A DNA stretch of 64,000 nt. It comes from Nothopassalora personata (lineage: Eukaryota > Ascomycota > Dothideomycetes > Mycosphaerellales > Mycosphaerellaceae). Position 1 is the first letter of the stretch. Every line of letters starts with the position of its first letter. A program made the position numbers and the translations under genes. Location: the NCBI GenBank assembly GCA_033816765.1, contig CM066292.1, positions 1,860,001 to 1,924,000 of the forward strand. Direction: 5' to 3'. The notes under the pieces were generated by a model. It saw only the letters and a list, made by a program, of their open reading frames with translations, did not search any database and was not told the origin of the DNA. Positions 1 to 10,440 of this stretch are shown here, piece after piece.

Positions 1-221
1 CGCTGTGCGGGACCGGTGATTTTTGACAAGTGTCAAAGTCGCCGGTCTTCATGTGCGGCGAGCTATGCGGGCGGCCAACGATGATTGTCTTTGCTATACG
101 ACGTCCTTAGACTGGCCCAGGACCTGTGTTGTTGGCGCCTATATTTCGATTAGCAGGAAGACCGAGACAATGAAAACATTGACTTTGTGTGGTCTTGATT
201 GTCCTTCAGGATTACTATATA
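1..221. other. Window-edge sequence, no gene seen
   Basis: This stretch lies downstream of the VPS54 stop codon. It contains only short overlapping frames without recognisable protein similarity, so it is probably 3' UTR and intergenic sequence. Confidence 0.5.
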
Positions 222-3200
222 TCACTTTGTCCCCTCCTCCTTCTCCTTCCCATCTCCTTCCTCATTCCCATCGCCATTCACCTCCTCAGCATCAAACATC
301 ATCTCCGCCTTCTCTTCATTCCCATTCGTGTCAGGCTTCTTCTTGTCGTCATCGTCGGATATCTTCGCCTGGACCACACCCAGCACCTCCTTGCCGATGT
401 CCCCGAAGCCCTCGATCTTCCCAAGCCTGCTTTCAAAAGCCTCCGCGTCTTTGAGAAGGAGTTTCTCACCTTGATCGCTCTTAACGTCCACTTCGCCAAA
501 AGCTTTCGCCCACTGATCTTTATAGTTGCTGAAGATCTGGCGCATAATCATGCTAACGTCGATTTCGCCAAGGTGCTTCGTGAGGACTCGGTGCAGAGTT
601 GAGGTCTCTTTGGTGAGGGTCTCCATATAAGGCGATGCCTTGTCGTCTGCATTCGTTGCTTTGTCGAAGTTGGTTGCCAGCATGGCTTTGACGTGTGTCT
701 GGGATCGACTTGTCATAATGTCCACAAGCTTATCGTGGAGCGAGCTTTGGTGTTCCTGGTAGACGCGTTTGAGCTTATCGAACTCTGCCAAGACGCCGCC
801 CTGGCCACCGGGGATATGTCGTCGTACGCATTCGCGAATGTAGGGCACGAGAGCGATGACAAAACTCAAGGCTTGTGATGCGAGGGCAAGATGTTTTGTC
901 GTGATGTTCTTCAAGCCCGCGGAGCGTGTCGCACCGGCGCCGAGGATGAGTTGACGAGAGCGCGAGTCGAACATGCGGAGTACTTCTAACAGTGAAGTAC
1001 TGATCTGAGGTGTCATGCCCGCCAGCATGGAGATCAAGGAGAGGAAAGTGTCGATGGTTGGGAGTAGCGAGGAGACGCTGGCGACGAGGAGGAAGCGTGT
1101 CTCATCGATGTAAGCAGCCTTGATCTCCTTCTTCGCCAAAGTGCCGTTGGTGGTTGGAGTATCTGTGCCAGTCGTGTGCTCTGCTGAGCCATTCGTTTGG
1201 TGTCCTGATAGTGATTCCTCCCACAAAAGTGCTGCGCCTTTAGACCACTCAACAGGATCAGAAGTCATGGCAGCGAGGACGCGCTGAAGAATGACATTCT
1301 GCTGCTCAGTGAAGTCGACGGCGTTCCAATTGTCGCTGTCCAGCAATTTTGCGATGCGCTCGGTCTCTGACGTGCCCAGGACCTGGACGAAGCCAGAGAT
1401 CTGCGCATTGATGACGCCCCTCAACACATTGCCACCTCGTCCACTCACAGCTTCGCATTCGTCAGCGAAGAGACGGTTCAACGTGAGGTAGCGCAAGAAC
1501 AGCTCTTTCGGTAGCCTGATGGACTGCTCATTCCTCACTTTAAGTACCCCGGTGATTTGGGTCTGGGCTGTGTCGACAGCTACCCCGAGTAAGCTCGACA
1601 TGTCTAAAGCTTGTGAGAGCTTCTCCTGAACTGTAGCCTTGGGCGGCACAGGTGGCGCACCATTGAGCAGCTGTCCATCTGAAGTCGAGGGCCTCGATGT
1701 TGACTTGGACTCCGGGGCATCCATACTGCTGGTGATGTCCAGCAAGACCTTTGTCTGTGTAGATGCCCTTCGAAGTGCTTCTCCTACTGACGTGTACACA
1801 CCAACAAGCAATCTCTCTGCATCCTCTGGCTCGAGCGCCCGCAAGTTGCGGGCAAGAATGCTACTCTTTTCTTGCTGGCTCAACTTTGTGCCGCCTCTCG
1901 TCGATGTCGAGACCATGCTGTCTGCATCGTCATCGCTGCTGCTGGGCAAGAACTTGCGGATGAGGGCCTTCATCTCCTTGTTGACTGCTTCTCTGTACGC
2001 TGCCGACGCTGGTTCTGTGTGCCCTGCTCTTTCAAGACCTTGCAATGCTGCCAAAAGCTCCTTTCTGAAGTCGTCACTAGTCTCCATGTACGTCGAAGCT
2101 ATACCTCGTTGTCTCGACCATCGTTTCAGCGTGTCATTGAAGGCTACCTTTTCCACGTGCCGCCGCAGGTCGTCGATCAGTATCGTGGTGAATCTTGAAG
2201 CAAAGCCTGTGCCGATGCGTAGCTGAAGCTCTTGCAGACCCGACTCCAGCCCCTGCAGCGCTTTAAGCCGTCGCAGATCTATCAGCTCTTGATCGTCCTG
2301 CCCTGGCTCTTGCTCTCCGCACATCAAGCGGCCCACACGATCCATCTGGTCGGAAGCTTCGTCATATGCACCTTCATCAACCAACTCATCGGCCCTTCGC
2401 ACAGTCTCTACGACTTTCTGCACTTGCGCCGTGGCTGCCCCGAGCTTTCTCACATTTTCTCTCCTCCGCCGTTTCGCAGCCACTTCCAACCCTGAGACAG
2501 CCACTTCCTTGTCCAATCGTCGCAGGTCCTCGCGCAGGCTTTGAATCTTGGCAACACTCTGCTCAGCTTCTGTCTGCAGCTCTTTCAGCGATCCCAGCGC
2601 GGCGAAAAAGCCACTACTAGCGGTGCTGATGCTGTTGATCAGGTGCACCTCTACTGTATCCATGTACCAGCTGAGCTTCTCCTGCAGGATCGCATTCGTC
2701 GCGAGCGCTTTCCGCTGCGGCAGTGTTGTGCCATTGGGCGCCTCCTCTGCATTCTGTGTGCCTGGAGGTGGTCGGACAATCTCAGCGCGTTCCGAGACGA
2801 CGTCAAAGGTTCGTGGATTCTCTAGGTGAAAGTCTTGGTCAAAGTAAACAGTGGGTATCGTCGACAACGGTGTCGGCTCGTTTCGGTTCCTCCGATACTG
2901 GGCGGAAGACTTCCTTCGTGGCTGGCCAGGTGTCTCCACTGGTGAAATGGCACTGCTTGAGCCTTCTCGCGTGATCGTAGGTGTTGGTGGTGCCGAAGTG
3001 TCCCTGCTCAGCTTCCTCTCCAGCGCTTGCTGGAACCGATCGGTCTTCTCCAGCTCCTTGTCTTTCTTCAGCCATTGGTGCGGTTCCGGCTCTGTCCGAC
3101 CTCTTTGAAAGCTCTCGAACAGTGGACCTATGCGATTGAGGTAGTCGCGAAAGTTGTCAGGCGGCACATGAGGTACATTCGTGAGTGTCACCGGTGGGAT

Positions 3201-3539
3201 GTCCCTCGTGGTAGGCGCTCGGTAGCCCGATGCTGCCGCCGTCGCTGCAGTGTGCGGAAGGAGTCCGGTACGCACAATCGGCGGCTGAAGCAATGTCGAT
3301 ATGGCATTCTGGCTGGTTTCCCGTACTGTGCTCCCTCTTCTGCCGTGCACATCCAAGCTCCCACCTATTGAGCCGACGGATAACGTGCTAGCCGAACTCC
3401 CTCTTCTCGGCCTATATCTGCCCGAAGGGTTGCGCGCGCTTGCGTCCTGAGGCGGGAAAGGGAATGCAGTGCGTGAAGTGTTGGGCGAGACTGGCGACTG
3501 GGTGTAATCGATGGAGAATCGGGGAGAAGGTGATGACAT
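222..3539 (-). CDS. VPS54: Vps54, GARP tethering complex subunit
   Basis: This encodes a subunit of the Golgi-associated retrograde protein (GARP) complex, which tethers endosome-derived vesicles to the trans-Golgi. It is one uninterrupted exon of 1105 aa if started at the ATG at 3539. The frame stays open to an upstream ATG at 3821 (1199 aa), but that extension lacks family character and runs into the MCM5 promoter, so I chose 3539. The N-terminus is Ser/Pro-rich and disordered. It is followed by the conserved block ISTLLQPPIVRTGLLP and by PPVTLTNVPHVPP, both typical of fungal Vps54. A coiled-coil segment starts near EKLSWYMDTVEVHLINS. The Vps54-like domain is at about residues 637-770, and an alpha-helical tail ends in an acidic Lys/Glu-rich stretch. 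The gene is head-to-head with MCM5. Family assignment rests on recalled motifs, not on a search. Confidence 0.88.
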   Translation of the reverse strand: MSSPSPRFSIDYTQSPVSPNTSRTAFPFPPQDASARNPSGRYRPRRGSSASTLSVGSIGGSLDVHGRRGSTVRETSQNAISTLLQPPIVRTGLLPHTAATAAASGYRAPTTRDIPPVTLTNVPHVPPDNFRDYLNRIGPLFESFQRGRTEPEPHQWLKKDKELEKTDRFQQALERKLSRDTSAPPTPTITREGSSSAISPVETPGQPRRKSSAQYRRNRNEPTPLSTIPTVYFDQDFHLENPRTFDVVSERAEIVRPPPGTQNAEEAPNGTTLPQRKALATNAILQEKLSWYMDTVEVHLINSISTASSGFFAALGSLKELQTEAEQSVAKIQSLREDLRRLDKEVAVSGLEVAAKRRRRENVRKLGAATAQVQKVVETVRRADELVDEGAYDEASDQMDRVGRLMCGEQEPGQDDQELIDLRRLKALQGLESGLQELQLRIGTGFASRFTTILIDDLRRHVEKVAFNDTLKRWSRQRGIASTYMETSDDFRKELLAALQGLERAGHTEPASAAYREAVNKEMKALIRKFLPSSSDDDADSMVSTSTRGGTKLSQQEKSSILARNLRALEPEDAERLLVGVYTSVGEALRRASTQTKVLLDITSSMDAPESKSTSRPSTSDGQLLNGAPPVPPKATVQEKLSQALDMSSLLGVAVDTAQTQITGVLKVRNEQSIRLPKELFLRYLTLNRLFADECEAVSGRGGNVLRGVINAQISGFVQVLGTSETERIAKLLDSDNWNAVDFTEQQNVILQRVLAAMTSDPVEWSKGAALLWEESLSGHQTNGSAEHTTGTDTPTTNGTLAKKEIKAAYIDETRFLLVASVSSLLPTIDTFLSLISMLAGMTPQISTSLLEVLRMFDSRSRQLILGAGATRSAGLKNITTKHLALASQALSFVIALVPYIRECVRRHIPGGQGGVLAEFDKLKRVYQEHQSSLHDKLVDIMTSRSQTHVKAMLATNFDKATNADDKASPYMETLTKETSTLHRVLTKHLGEIDVSMIMRQIFSNYKDQWAKAFGEVDVKSDQGEKLLLKDAEAFESRLGKIEGFGDIGKEVLGVVQAKISDDDDKKKPDTNGNEEKAEMMFDAEEVNGDGNEEGDGKEKEEGTK

Positions 3540-3961
3540 GGCCGAGGGAGAGATGGCTCGCTTTCCCGCTGCGTCGCTCGTCGCCGCATGAGGTGTGCAG
3601 TCGTGTCGCTGTAGCAGGCCGAAGAAGGAAGATACAGAGCGCGGGGCAATGCTGTTTGGTGGGATATGGACATGGGCATGTGAAAGAGGTGTTCTTATTG
3701 ACGTCTCAGCATAATCCTTACGCTCCAGGCCGAGCCACGCGGTACAGTAGCCCGTGGGATGTGATTGGCTGCACCTCTCACGTTCCAGCCACGCGATCGG
3801 GTTCATCCGTGGGAACGCCATCTCGATATAGCTTAGCTCTCCACTTTACGCGAGAAGAACGCGGTGGGACGCGTTTCGTGCAGGTGCGCGAGCTTCCTCG
3901 CCTCGGATCTGAGCTTCGTTTCTGTTCAGAAGTACACCCCCCATATACAACACACTACAAG
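3540..3961. promoter_or_regulatory. Bidirectional VPS54/MCM5 promoter with MCB-like boxes
   Basis: This is the 422-bp divergent spacer. Three ACGCG cores lie at 3848-3852, 3859-3863 and 3869-3873. The last is a full MluI cell-cycle box, ACGCGT (3869-3874), about 90 bp before the MCM5 ATG. In yeasts, MBF binds such boxes to drive G1/S transcription of MCM and other replication genes. The motifs are seen directly; their use here is inferred. Confidence 0.55.
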
Positions 3962-6326
3962 ATGGATCGCCAATCAGTGTACACGCTCAGCCTGTTCGGC
4001 GAGTCTCAGAACAACGGCGAAGAGAGCGTGAAGCAGCAAGAGAAGGAGATTGTCAAGTTCGTGTTGGAGTTCCACCTCGACAGTGTATACATCTATCGGT
4101 AAGCAATAGGAAACGGACCTCCAACAGTGACAAGGCTGACGGGGTGGCAGTGATCAAATACGAGAGAATGTCTTGTCGAAGCAATACTACTGCGACATTG
4201 ACATGGCACACCTCATCGCCTTCAACGAAGACCTTGCAGACAGGCTCAACAACGAGCCGGCAGATGTCATTCCCATCGTGAGTACGAGCAGTGACTCCGC
4301 CGAGTTGCCATACTGACATCAACGTCAGTTTGAACGAGCACTGAAGACCTGCACACAACGAATCCTCTACCCATCGCGAAGCACCGAAGATCTCGACCTC
4401 GCCAAGGCTCTCCCTGAGCACCAACTCCTTGTTCATTCCTCCGTTTCCCAGACATCGATCCGTGGCCTGACCGCAACCAATGTCTCGCATCTCGTGCGCA
4501 TACCCGGTATCGTCATTGGTGCCAGCACTTTGAGCTCGAAAGCGACCAAGTTACACATCCAGTGCAGAAATTGCCAGCACGAGGACAACATCGCCGTCAC
4601 ATCTGGCTTCACCGGAGTCACATTACCCAGGACATGCTCCAGACAAAAAGACCCGAACGATGGCGGTGAGAAGTGTCCGCTCGACCCGTACTTCGTGGTT
4701 CACGAGAAGTCGCAATTCATCGATCAGCAAGTTCTAAAGCTGCAGGAGGCGCCAGATGACGTGCCTGTTGGTGAGCTGCCGCGCCACATTCTCGTTTCTG
4801 CAGACCGATACCTCGCAAACAGAGTCGTTCCGGGTTCAAGGTGTGTCATAATGGGTGTGTTCAGCATCTACGCGAGTCAGAAGAACAGCAAGAACAAGGG
4901 AGCAGTTGCGATCAGGAATCCATACCTTCGAGCGATCGGCCTACAAACAGATCTTTCACATAATCAGGCTGGCGGTATGGGCATACAGTTCAGTGAAGAG
5001 GAAGAGCAAGAATTTCTGGAGATGTCGCGCAGGCCGGATATCTACAGCGTCTTCGCAGACTGTGTTGCACCTTCCATCTACGGCAACAACGATATCAAGA
5101 AAGCCATCACTTGTCTGCTCATGGGCGGCAGCAAGAAGATCTTGCCAGATAACATGAAGTTACGTGGAGACATCAACGTACTCCTCCTGGGAGATCCTGG
5201 TACAGCCAAGTCGCAGCTTCTGAAGTTCGTCGAGAAATGCTCTCCAATCGCAGTCTACACTTCTGGAAAAGGTTCTTCAGCAGCCGGTTTGACCGCCAGT
5301 GTGCAGCGCGATACCAACACCCGCGAGTTCTACCTCGAAGGAGGTGCAATGGTGCTTGCAGATGGTGGTGTAGTGTGTATCGATGAGTTCGACAAGATGC
5401 GAGACGAAGACAGAGTGGCCATCCACGAAGCCATGGAGCAGCAAACCATTTCCATCGCCAAAGCCGGTATCACAACCATCCTCAATAGCCGGACATCAGT
5501 CCTTGCAGCCGCCAACCCCATCTTCGGCAGGTACGACGATCTCAAGACGCCGGGCGAGAACATTGACTTTCAAACCACTATTCTGTCACGTTTTGACCTG
5601 ATCTTCATCGTGCGAGACGACCACGACCGGAATCGTGATGAGACCATTGCAAAGCACGTCATGGGCATCCACATGGGCGGCCAAGGAGTGCAAGAAACTA
5701 TCCACGCCGAGATCCCAGTCGAGAAGATGAAGCGCTACATCAGCTACGCAAAGTCACGATGTGCGCCTCGTCTTTCTGCTGAAGCAGCTGAGAAGCTCTC
5801 GTCACACTTCGTCAGTATCCGACGACAAGTCGCCCGAGCGGAGCAGGATGCGAATCAGAGGTCAAGTATTCCGATTACGGTTCGTCAGCTGGAGTCGCTG
5901 GTCCGTATCACGGAGTCACTAGCGAAGATCGAGCTTCAACCCATTGCAACTGAGAAGCATGTCGACGAAGCCATCCGGCTGTTCTTGGGCAGTACAATGG
6001 ATGCCGTCATGAGTGCTGGTGGCGACACGTCTGCACTCGGCATGGGTGGTAACCGCGAGTTGGTTGAGGAAGTCCACAAAGTCGAGGATGAGCTGAGGAG
6101 AAGGTCAGCAGAAGCCCGTCCTTATTGATCCCTGACAAGCAGTACTAACGATCCTTGTAGACTACCCATCGGCTACACATCATCCCTAGCCACACTCCGC
6201 CGCGAATTCGTCGAGCGCAAGAACTACAGCGAGCAGTCTCTGAACCGCGCTCTTCAAGTCCTGGTGCGGAGAGAAAGTGTTCAGTTCCGGAGAGGAGGCA
6301 CATTGGTACATCGCAGTGGCGTATAG
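3962..6326 (+). CDS. MCM5: Mcm5, replicative helicase subunit
   Basis: One of the six MCM2-7 AAA+ ATPases that unwind DNA at nuclear replication forks. There are four exons: 3962-4098, 4151-4277, 4329-6103 and 6161-6326, giving 734 aa, the usual Mcm5 length. Introns are 52, 51 and 57 nt; the last has a TACTAAC branch site. An N-terminal zinc-binding segment contains CRNCQHED and a later Cys pair. The Walker A motif is GDPGTAKSQ, Walker B is CIDEFDKM, and the arginine finger is LSRFDLIF. The C-terminal winged-helix exon begins [16 protein letters not shown]. Exon 3 reads on to a false stop at 6126 if intron 3 is ignored. Three MCB-type boxes lie just upstream, consistent with G1/S control. Confidence 0.95.
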
Positions 6327-6515
6327 AACACTATTCCAAGCCGACTCTGCTGTATGATGACGAGAACGCGTGCATGGGAATAGCCCGGAAGGCGTTCTGG
6401 CGCAGTGCAAAGGGTTGTATGTATGTATACCCACTTGGGAATCCGACTTGACGCCCAAGACCAAACTCTCTACCATCTTCCCTATTTTCTCCCATCCATC
6501 TCACCCACCCTACTA

Positions 6516-7697
6516 TCACATAACCAAAACCGCCTTCACAACTTTCCCCTCCTCCAAATCCCCCAACGCTTTCCCCAACTCCTCAAACCCATACCTCCTC
6601 ACCAACAGCTCGAAAGGAAATTTCCCTCGCCTCCACATCTCAATCATCCTCGGGACCATGACCCTACTCACGGAATCTCCCTGATGCGTCCCCCTCGTCG
6701 TAATCCCCTTGACCAAACTCGCAGGAATGGGATAGCTGGCTTTAGAACCGGCTGAGCTCCCGACATTGATCAACATCCCGAGTTTCTCCAGACACTCGTG
6801 CGCTTCGACGTTGACGCTTTCGTTCCCGCTACACTCGATTGCGAAATTCATCCCCTTCTCATCGGGCGTTAGAGCCTTAATCTTCGACGCGAGAGCGCCG
6901 GGGGAGTTGAACTCATCGTCGGAAGAGTCGACGACTTCCACACCTTCAAGGATCGAGGCTGGGATCATAGAGAGTCTAGACGCGGAGTGATCGACGAGGA
7001 CGAGAAGGTCTGGCGAGGAAAGTTTCGCCGCCATAACAGCGCTGAGACCTACGGCTCCGGCGCCGAAGATGACGATTCTGGAGCCGGGGGATGGTTTCGC
7101 GACGTTGAGAATCGCGCCTGCGCCGGTTTGGATTCCGCAGCCTAGGGCGGCGAGGAGGGGGAGTTCGGATTTGGTAGTGGTGGGAGGGAGTTTAATGGCG
7201 CAGGTTGCGTTGACGACGGCTAGACGGGACATGGAAGATTGGCCGAAGAAGAGGCCTTTCACTTTCTCTTCCTCGCCTTCCTCCTGCTCCGCGCGTGCAT
7301 CTTGCACAACAGTCGTCCCGTCTTCGCGGGTGCCGCTGAAGTTTAGGGGGACTATGTTTTCGCAGTAAGCTGGTCGGCCTGAAAGGCAGAAGCGACACTT
7401 TTGGCAGTGGGCGTAGGATAGGACTACGGCGTCGCCGGGTTGGACGTAGGAGACTTTTTGACCGATGGCTTTGACGATGCCAGCAGCTTCATGACCCAGG
7501 ATGAAGGGCGGTTTCATATGGAACTTTCCTTGAGCGGCTTTGATGTCGGTGTGGCAGATTGAAGTGGCTGCAATCTCGACAAGGAGTTCGGTAGGCTCGA
7601 GTGGCTTGTATGTGACATGCTCAATGTGTATGTTGGTTTGGCCCTCTCGGGCTGGTGGGCGAGCGACGTAGGCTTGTGTTGTTGTGGGCGTGGTCAT
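6516..7697 (-). CDS. Zinc-dependent alcohol dehydrogenase (MDR family)
   Basis: A single-exon, 393-aa medium-chain dehydrogenase/reductase, probably cytosolic, that oxidises an alcohol or reduces an aldehyde with NAD(H). The catalytic zinc ligands are apparently C48 (in ICHTD), H69 and E70 (GHE) and C187. The structural zinc is held by C98, C101, C104 and C112. The Rossmann motif GAGAVGLS is at 212-219, followed by Asp236, which favours NAD over NADP. The overall look is that of aryl- or benzyl-alcohol dehydrogenases, but the substrate cannot be read from sequence. An acidic insert rich in Glu (about residues 134-147) between the structural-zinc lobe and the nucleotide fold is unusual. The gene is convergent with MCM5, leaving about 190 bp between their stop codons. 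No partner genes suggest a pathway. Confidence 0.87.
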   Translation of the reverse strand: MTTPTTTQAYVARPPAREGQTNIHIEHVTYKPLEPTELLVEIAATSICHTDIKAAQGKFHMKPPFILGHEAAGIVKAIGQKVSYVQPGDAVVLSYAHCQKCRFCLSGRPAYCENIVPLNFSGTREDGTTVVQDARAEQEEGEEEKVKGLFFGQSSMSRLAVVNATCAIKLPPTTTKSELPLLAALGCGIQTGAGAILNVAKPSPGSRIVIFGAGAVGLSAVMAAKLSSPDLLVLVDHSASRLSMIPASILEGVEVVDSSDDEFNSPGALASKIKALTPDEKGMNFAIECSGNESVNVEAHECLEKLGMLINVGSSAGSKASYPIPASLVKGITTRGTHQGDSVSRVMVPRMIEMWRRGKFPFELLVRRYGFEELGKALGDLEEGKVVKAVLVM

Positions 7698-8146
7698 TGT
7701 GGTCTTTAAAGTCTTTGCGATGTGTTGTGGAACTGATAGGTAATGGTTTCAAGTTCGAGAGCGAGAGTCGAGATGGCAGAGATTGTGATGAAATAATGGT
7801 GAGTTGACGGTTTCGGCGGTCTATGTTAGAACATTGTCTCCTACGTTTATGGAGTACCTCTGGCCAAGACAGATGTGCCTTAGCGGCCGGACAAATAAGC
7901 GCGTAGAGCTGGAAGCGAGTGGATTTACCTCCTAGTGGAGACATGCGATCAGCGTTATCGACTGCACATGTTTGTTTGATCCGATTGAATGAACTAAATA
8001 TGTGCGATAAAGTAAATAGTACGTTGATCTTGAGCGCACTCGGGGAGACGCGTTGTCAGATGTAGCAAAAAGGTCAGTATGTGAGCGATACCACCGTTTG
8101 ATAGGCGGAAACAAATGTGAATCAGATCACATGTAATATGTCAAGC
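7698..8146. other. Intergenic between ADH and FHA kinase
   Basis: This 449-bp region holds the upstream region of the alcohol dehydrogenase gene and the 3' side of the kinase gene. I see no further conserved coding potential or RNA gene. Confidence 0.5.
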
Positions 8147-10024
8147 TCAGCGGCAGACAGCGTTGCGCCTGGCAGCTGTGATTGGCAAGGCTCGGTGTTT
8201 GCCAGTGAGCGCAGAGTTGCGGGCCAAGTTCTGTGATGCGATGTCGAGATTGTGGTCAAGCTCGTTAGTCTGTGGTGGGTATGGCCAGGTGCTCGGGTCG
8301 AGAAACTGAGACTCTTCTGTGGTCACATCCGTCTCCCGTGGTGGTGTTTCCGGCACTTGTACTGGACTTGCATAAAGCTCGTTCGGCCTGAATCGTGCAA
8401 GTGCACCGTCTTGTTGTGACTGAGACTTGGCGAAGAATCGTGACCTGGTGTCGCCGTGACCTTCGTCCTCTTCGTCCAAATCGCTTGTATCGATCGTCTG
8501 AACAAGATCCTTGTCCTGTACTCGAGGCTTCCAGTCTGCTATTGAACGTTGGTAGAGCGCATCAAACTCACGCTTGTAGTATGGATGCTGAAACCACGGC
8601 AAGTCGAGGCATTCGGCTGCACTCAATCGCTTGCCCTCTTCCGTTGCTAGACAGCTCTTCACGAAAGATTTCGCTCTATGGCCGATGTGGCGCCATTCTC
8701 GGCCATGATCGATATTTTCAATGTGCTTGGTGAAGTAAGATGTGTCAACAATGCCAGATCGTAGTGCAGCGTCATCAGGAAAGGTCAATTCGTTGGTGAG
8801 AACAGTACCAGCAACACAGCCAACGGACCAGATGTCAACTGCCTGGCTGTAGCCGGCGTTTTGTTGGAGGTCCTTCCTGATCTGAGCATACACCTCGCTG
8901 CAGCACGTTAGCTGTACTCAATCGACTGATGGCTGGATACTTACGGGGCAGTATAGCCAATAGTGCCGATCAACGTCTGCATGCGGAAGACGCCAGCCTT
9001 CTTTGCTGCGTGCTCAACATCGCCCATTGTTCTTGCTTGGCCAAAATCGGTCAGCACGATGCGAGCGCCGTCACGCCAGGAGGTGACAAGGATGTTCTCG
9101 GGCTTGATGTCTCGATGAACAACTTGGTGATCATGAAGGTACTTGACAGCTTCAAGCAGCTGTCTGATTATCACAGCGCCTTGAGGTTCTGTCAAGAGAC
9201 CTTTCTTGTCGAGATATGAGAGTAGGTCGCCGCCCGTGATCAGTTCTTGGAAGATGTAATCATGGTGAGTAGCTTGAAAGACCTTCTCCAATGAGATGAT
9301 GTTTGGATGCGATAATTTGGCAAGTATGGTGTACTCGCGCGCGACCTTGTGGCGTTCTTTCTGCTGGGCTGCATTGGCTGCCTTCTCTGGTGGGTGTGCG
9401 ACAATCTTGCAGGCGAACTGCTGGCCGGTATCAGCCTTCTCTGACACATACACGGCGGCATAGCCACCAACTCCAAGTACTTTGGTAGTCAGTCGGTAGT
9501 CTTCGATGTAGCGAATCTCTGCTCTCTGCACCTTATTCAGTGGAGGTGGAGTGGACGTTTGGCCTTCAATGGAGCAGAACTCGACCGTAACCTGGCTTGT
9601 GAGCTGTAGTGTGTCGCCAAAGTTGAGGAGAATGTCGCCAGAACTTCTTCCCACGTCAATGCCGTCGTTTGCATTGTGGTGAAGACCATTTCTTCTCAGC
9701 ACCGCCAGATTGCCAGACAGGACTCTGACATAGACCAATGGTGGTGCAATCTTGTTGTCATCATCATCGCCATACACCACACACCGCACGTGAAGATGGT
9801 GATTAGACAGGCATCGATCTTCAATATCAAGTGCATGCTGGATCTGCTCTCGCCCGACGTTGAACTCGTCATTCGGGTAGACGTGCATTGTTACTGCAGG
9901 TGTTTAGTAGACAGGTCAGTGTGCAAGAGGACCTACCGTTTCGCATACCCTCTTGATCGGGATGGGTCGTGCTCCGGAGCACGAAGCATGCTACCGACGT
10001 GTCGTCGTACGAGACAGCCCCCAT
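8147..10024 (-). CDS. FHA-domain Ser/Thr kinase (Rad53/Chk2/Mek1-like)
   Basis: A CAMK-group kinase with an N-terminal FHA domain, the layout of the DNA-damage and meiotic checkpoint kinases Cds1/Chk2, Dun1 and Mek1. The exons are 9937-10024, 8945-9893 and 8147-8897, with introns of 43 and 47 nt, giving 595 aa. The FHA core has NVGRE and LSNHHLHV (phosphothreonine-binding Arg/Ser/His pattern). The kinase domain begins near residue 161 with the glycine loop GVGGYAAV and the ATP lysine in ACK (about 192). It continues with HRDIKPEN (Asp about 291), DFG (about 312), GTIGYTAPEV spanning intron 2, and DIWSVGC. The C-terminal tail has several SQ sites (KSQSQQ, EESQF), possible ATM/ATR targets. There is only one FHA, so Rad53 itself is less likely. 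The exact orthology (Mek1, Dun1 or Cds1) is unresolved. Confidence 0.85.
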
Positions 10025-10236
10025 GTTGAATAGTTAGCTGCCGTTGCATGAAAATCGATGTCAAAACAACCAAAACAGATCCGCCAGGACAGGTTGCCAG
10101 GTTCCATCTTCGAGGTTGACGTATGCTTACGTAACGCTAGCTCGCTTGGCAGGCGGGGCCATCGCACCTTCCCATAATTCTCACTGGAAGCTCTTCTGAC
10201 TTCCTTCCACCAGCAACCTCATCACCAGGCATCAAG

Positions 10237-10295
10237 GTCAGTCTCAAGCCGTCACCACACCTCCATCACACTCACCTACTGACGCCTCCAACCAG
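10237..10295 (+). other. Probable 5' UTR intron of the eL41 gene
   Basis: A GTCAGT donor follows AAG, a CTACTGAC branch-like site follows, and CCAACCAG closes the intron six bases before the eL41 ATG. Leader introns are common in ribosomal protein genes. Inferred from splice signals only. Confidence 0.5.
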
Positions 10296-10301
10296 TTCAA
10301 G

Positions 10302-10440
10302 ATGAGAGCCAAGTGGAGAAAGAAGCGAGTCCGCCGCCTGAAGCGCAAGAGAAGAAAGACGAGAGCCAGATCGTGAGTTTCACCTCCCAGACCCATCCAT
10401 TGGTCTTATGAACACATCTAACCAGCACCACAGCAAATAA
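10302..10440 (+). CDS. RPL41: Ribosomal protein eL41 (60S L41), 25 aa
   Basis: The smallest cytosolic ribosomal protein, a basic helix that bridges the two subunits. Exon 1 is 10302-10372 and exon 2 is only 10434-10440. Splicing completes a Ser codon and adds Lys and a TAA stop, giving 25 residues: MRAKWRKKRV at the start, Arg/Lys throughout, ending RARSK. This matches the near-invariant family length and termini. The intron of 61 nt ends at CCACAG. An earlier AG (10424) would not give the family terminus. Residue 20 is Thr where many species have Met. The gene falls below usual ORF-length cut-offs and would be missed by automated calling. Confidence 0.93.

Noticed and set aside
1639..2226. 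195-codon plus-strand ORF
   Set aside because: It is antisense to the conserved Vps54 coding region. Ser/Leu-rich mirror composition indicates a shadow frame.
3440..4102. 220-codon plus frame running into MCM5 exon 1
   Set aside because: Only the part from the ATG at 3962 has Mcm5 similarity. The rest is the antisense of the VPS54 5' end and promoter.
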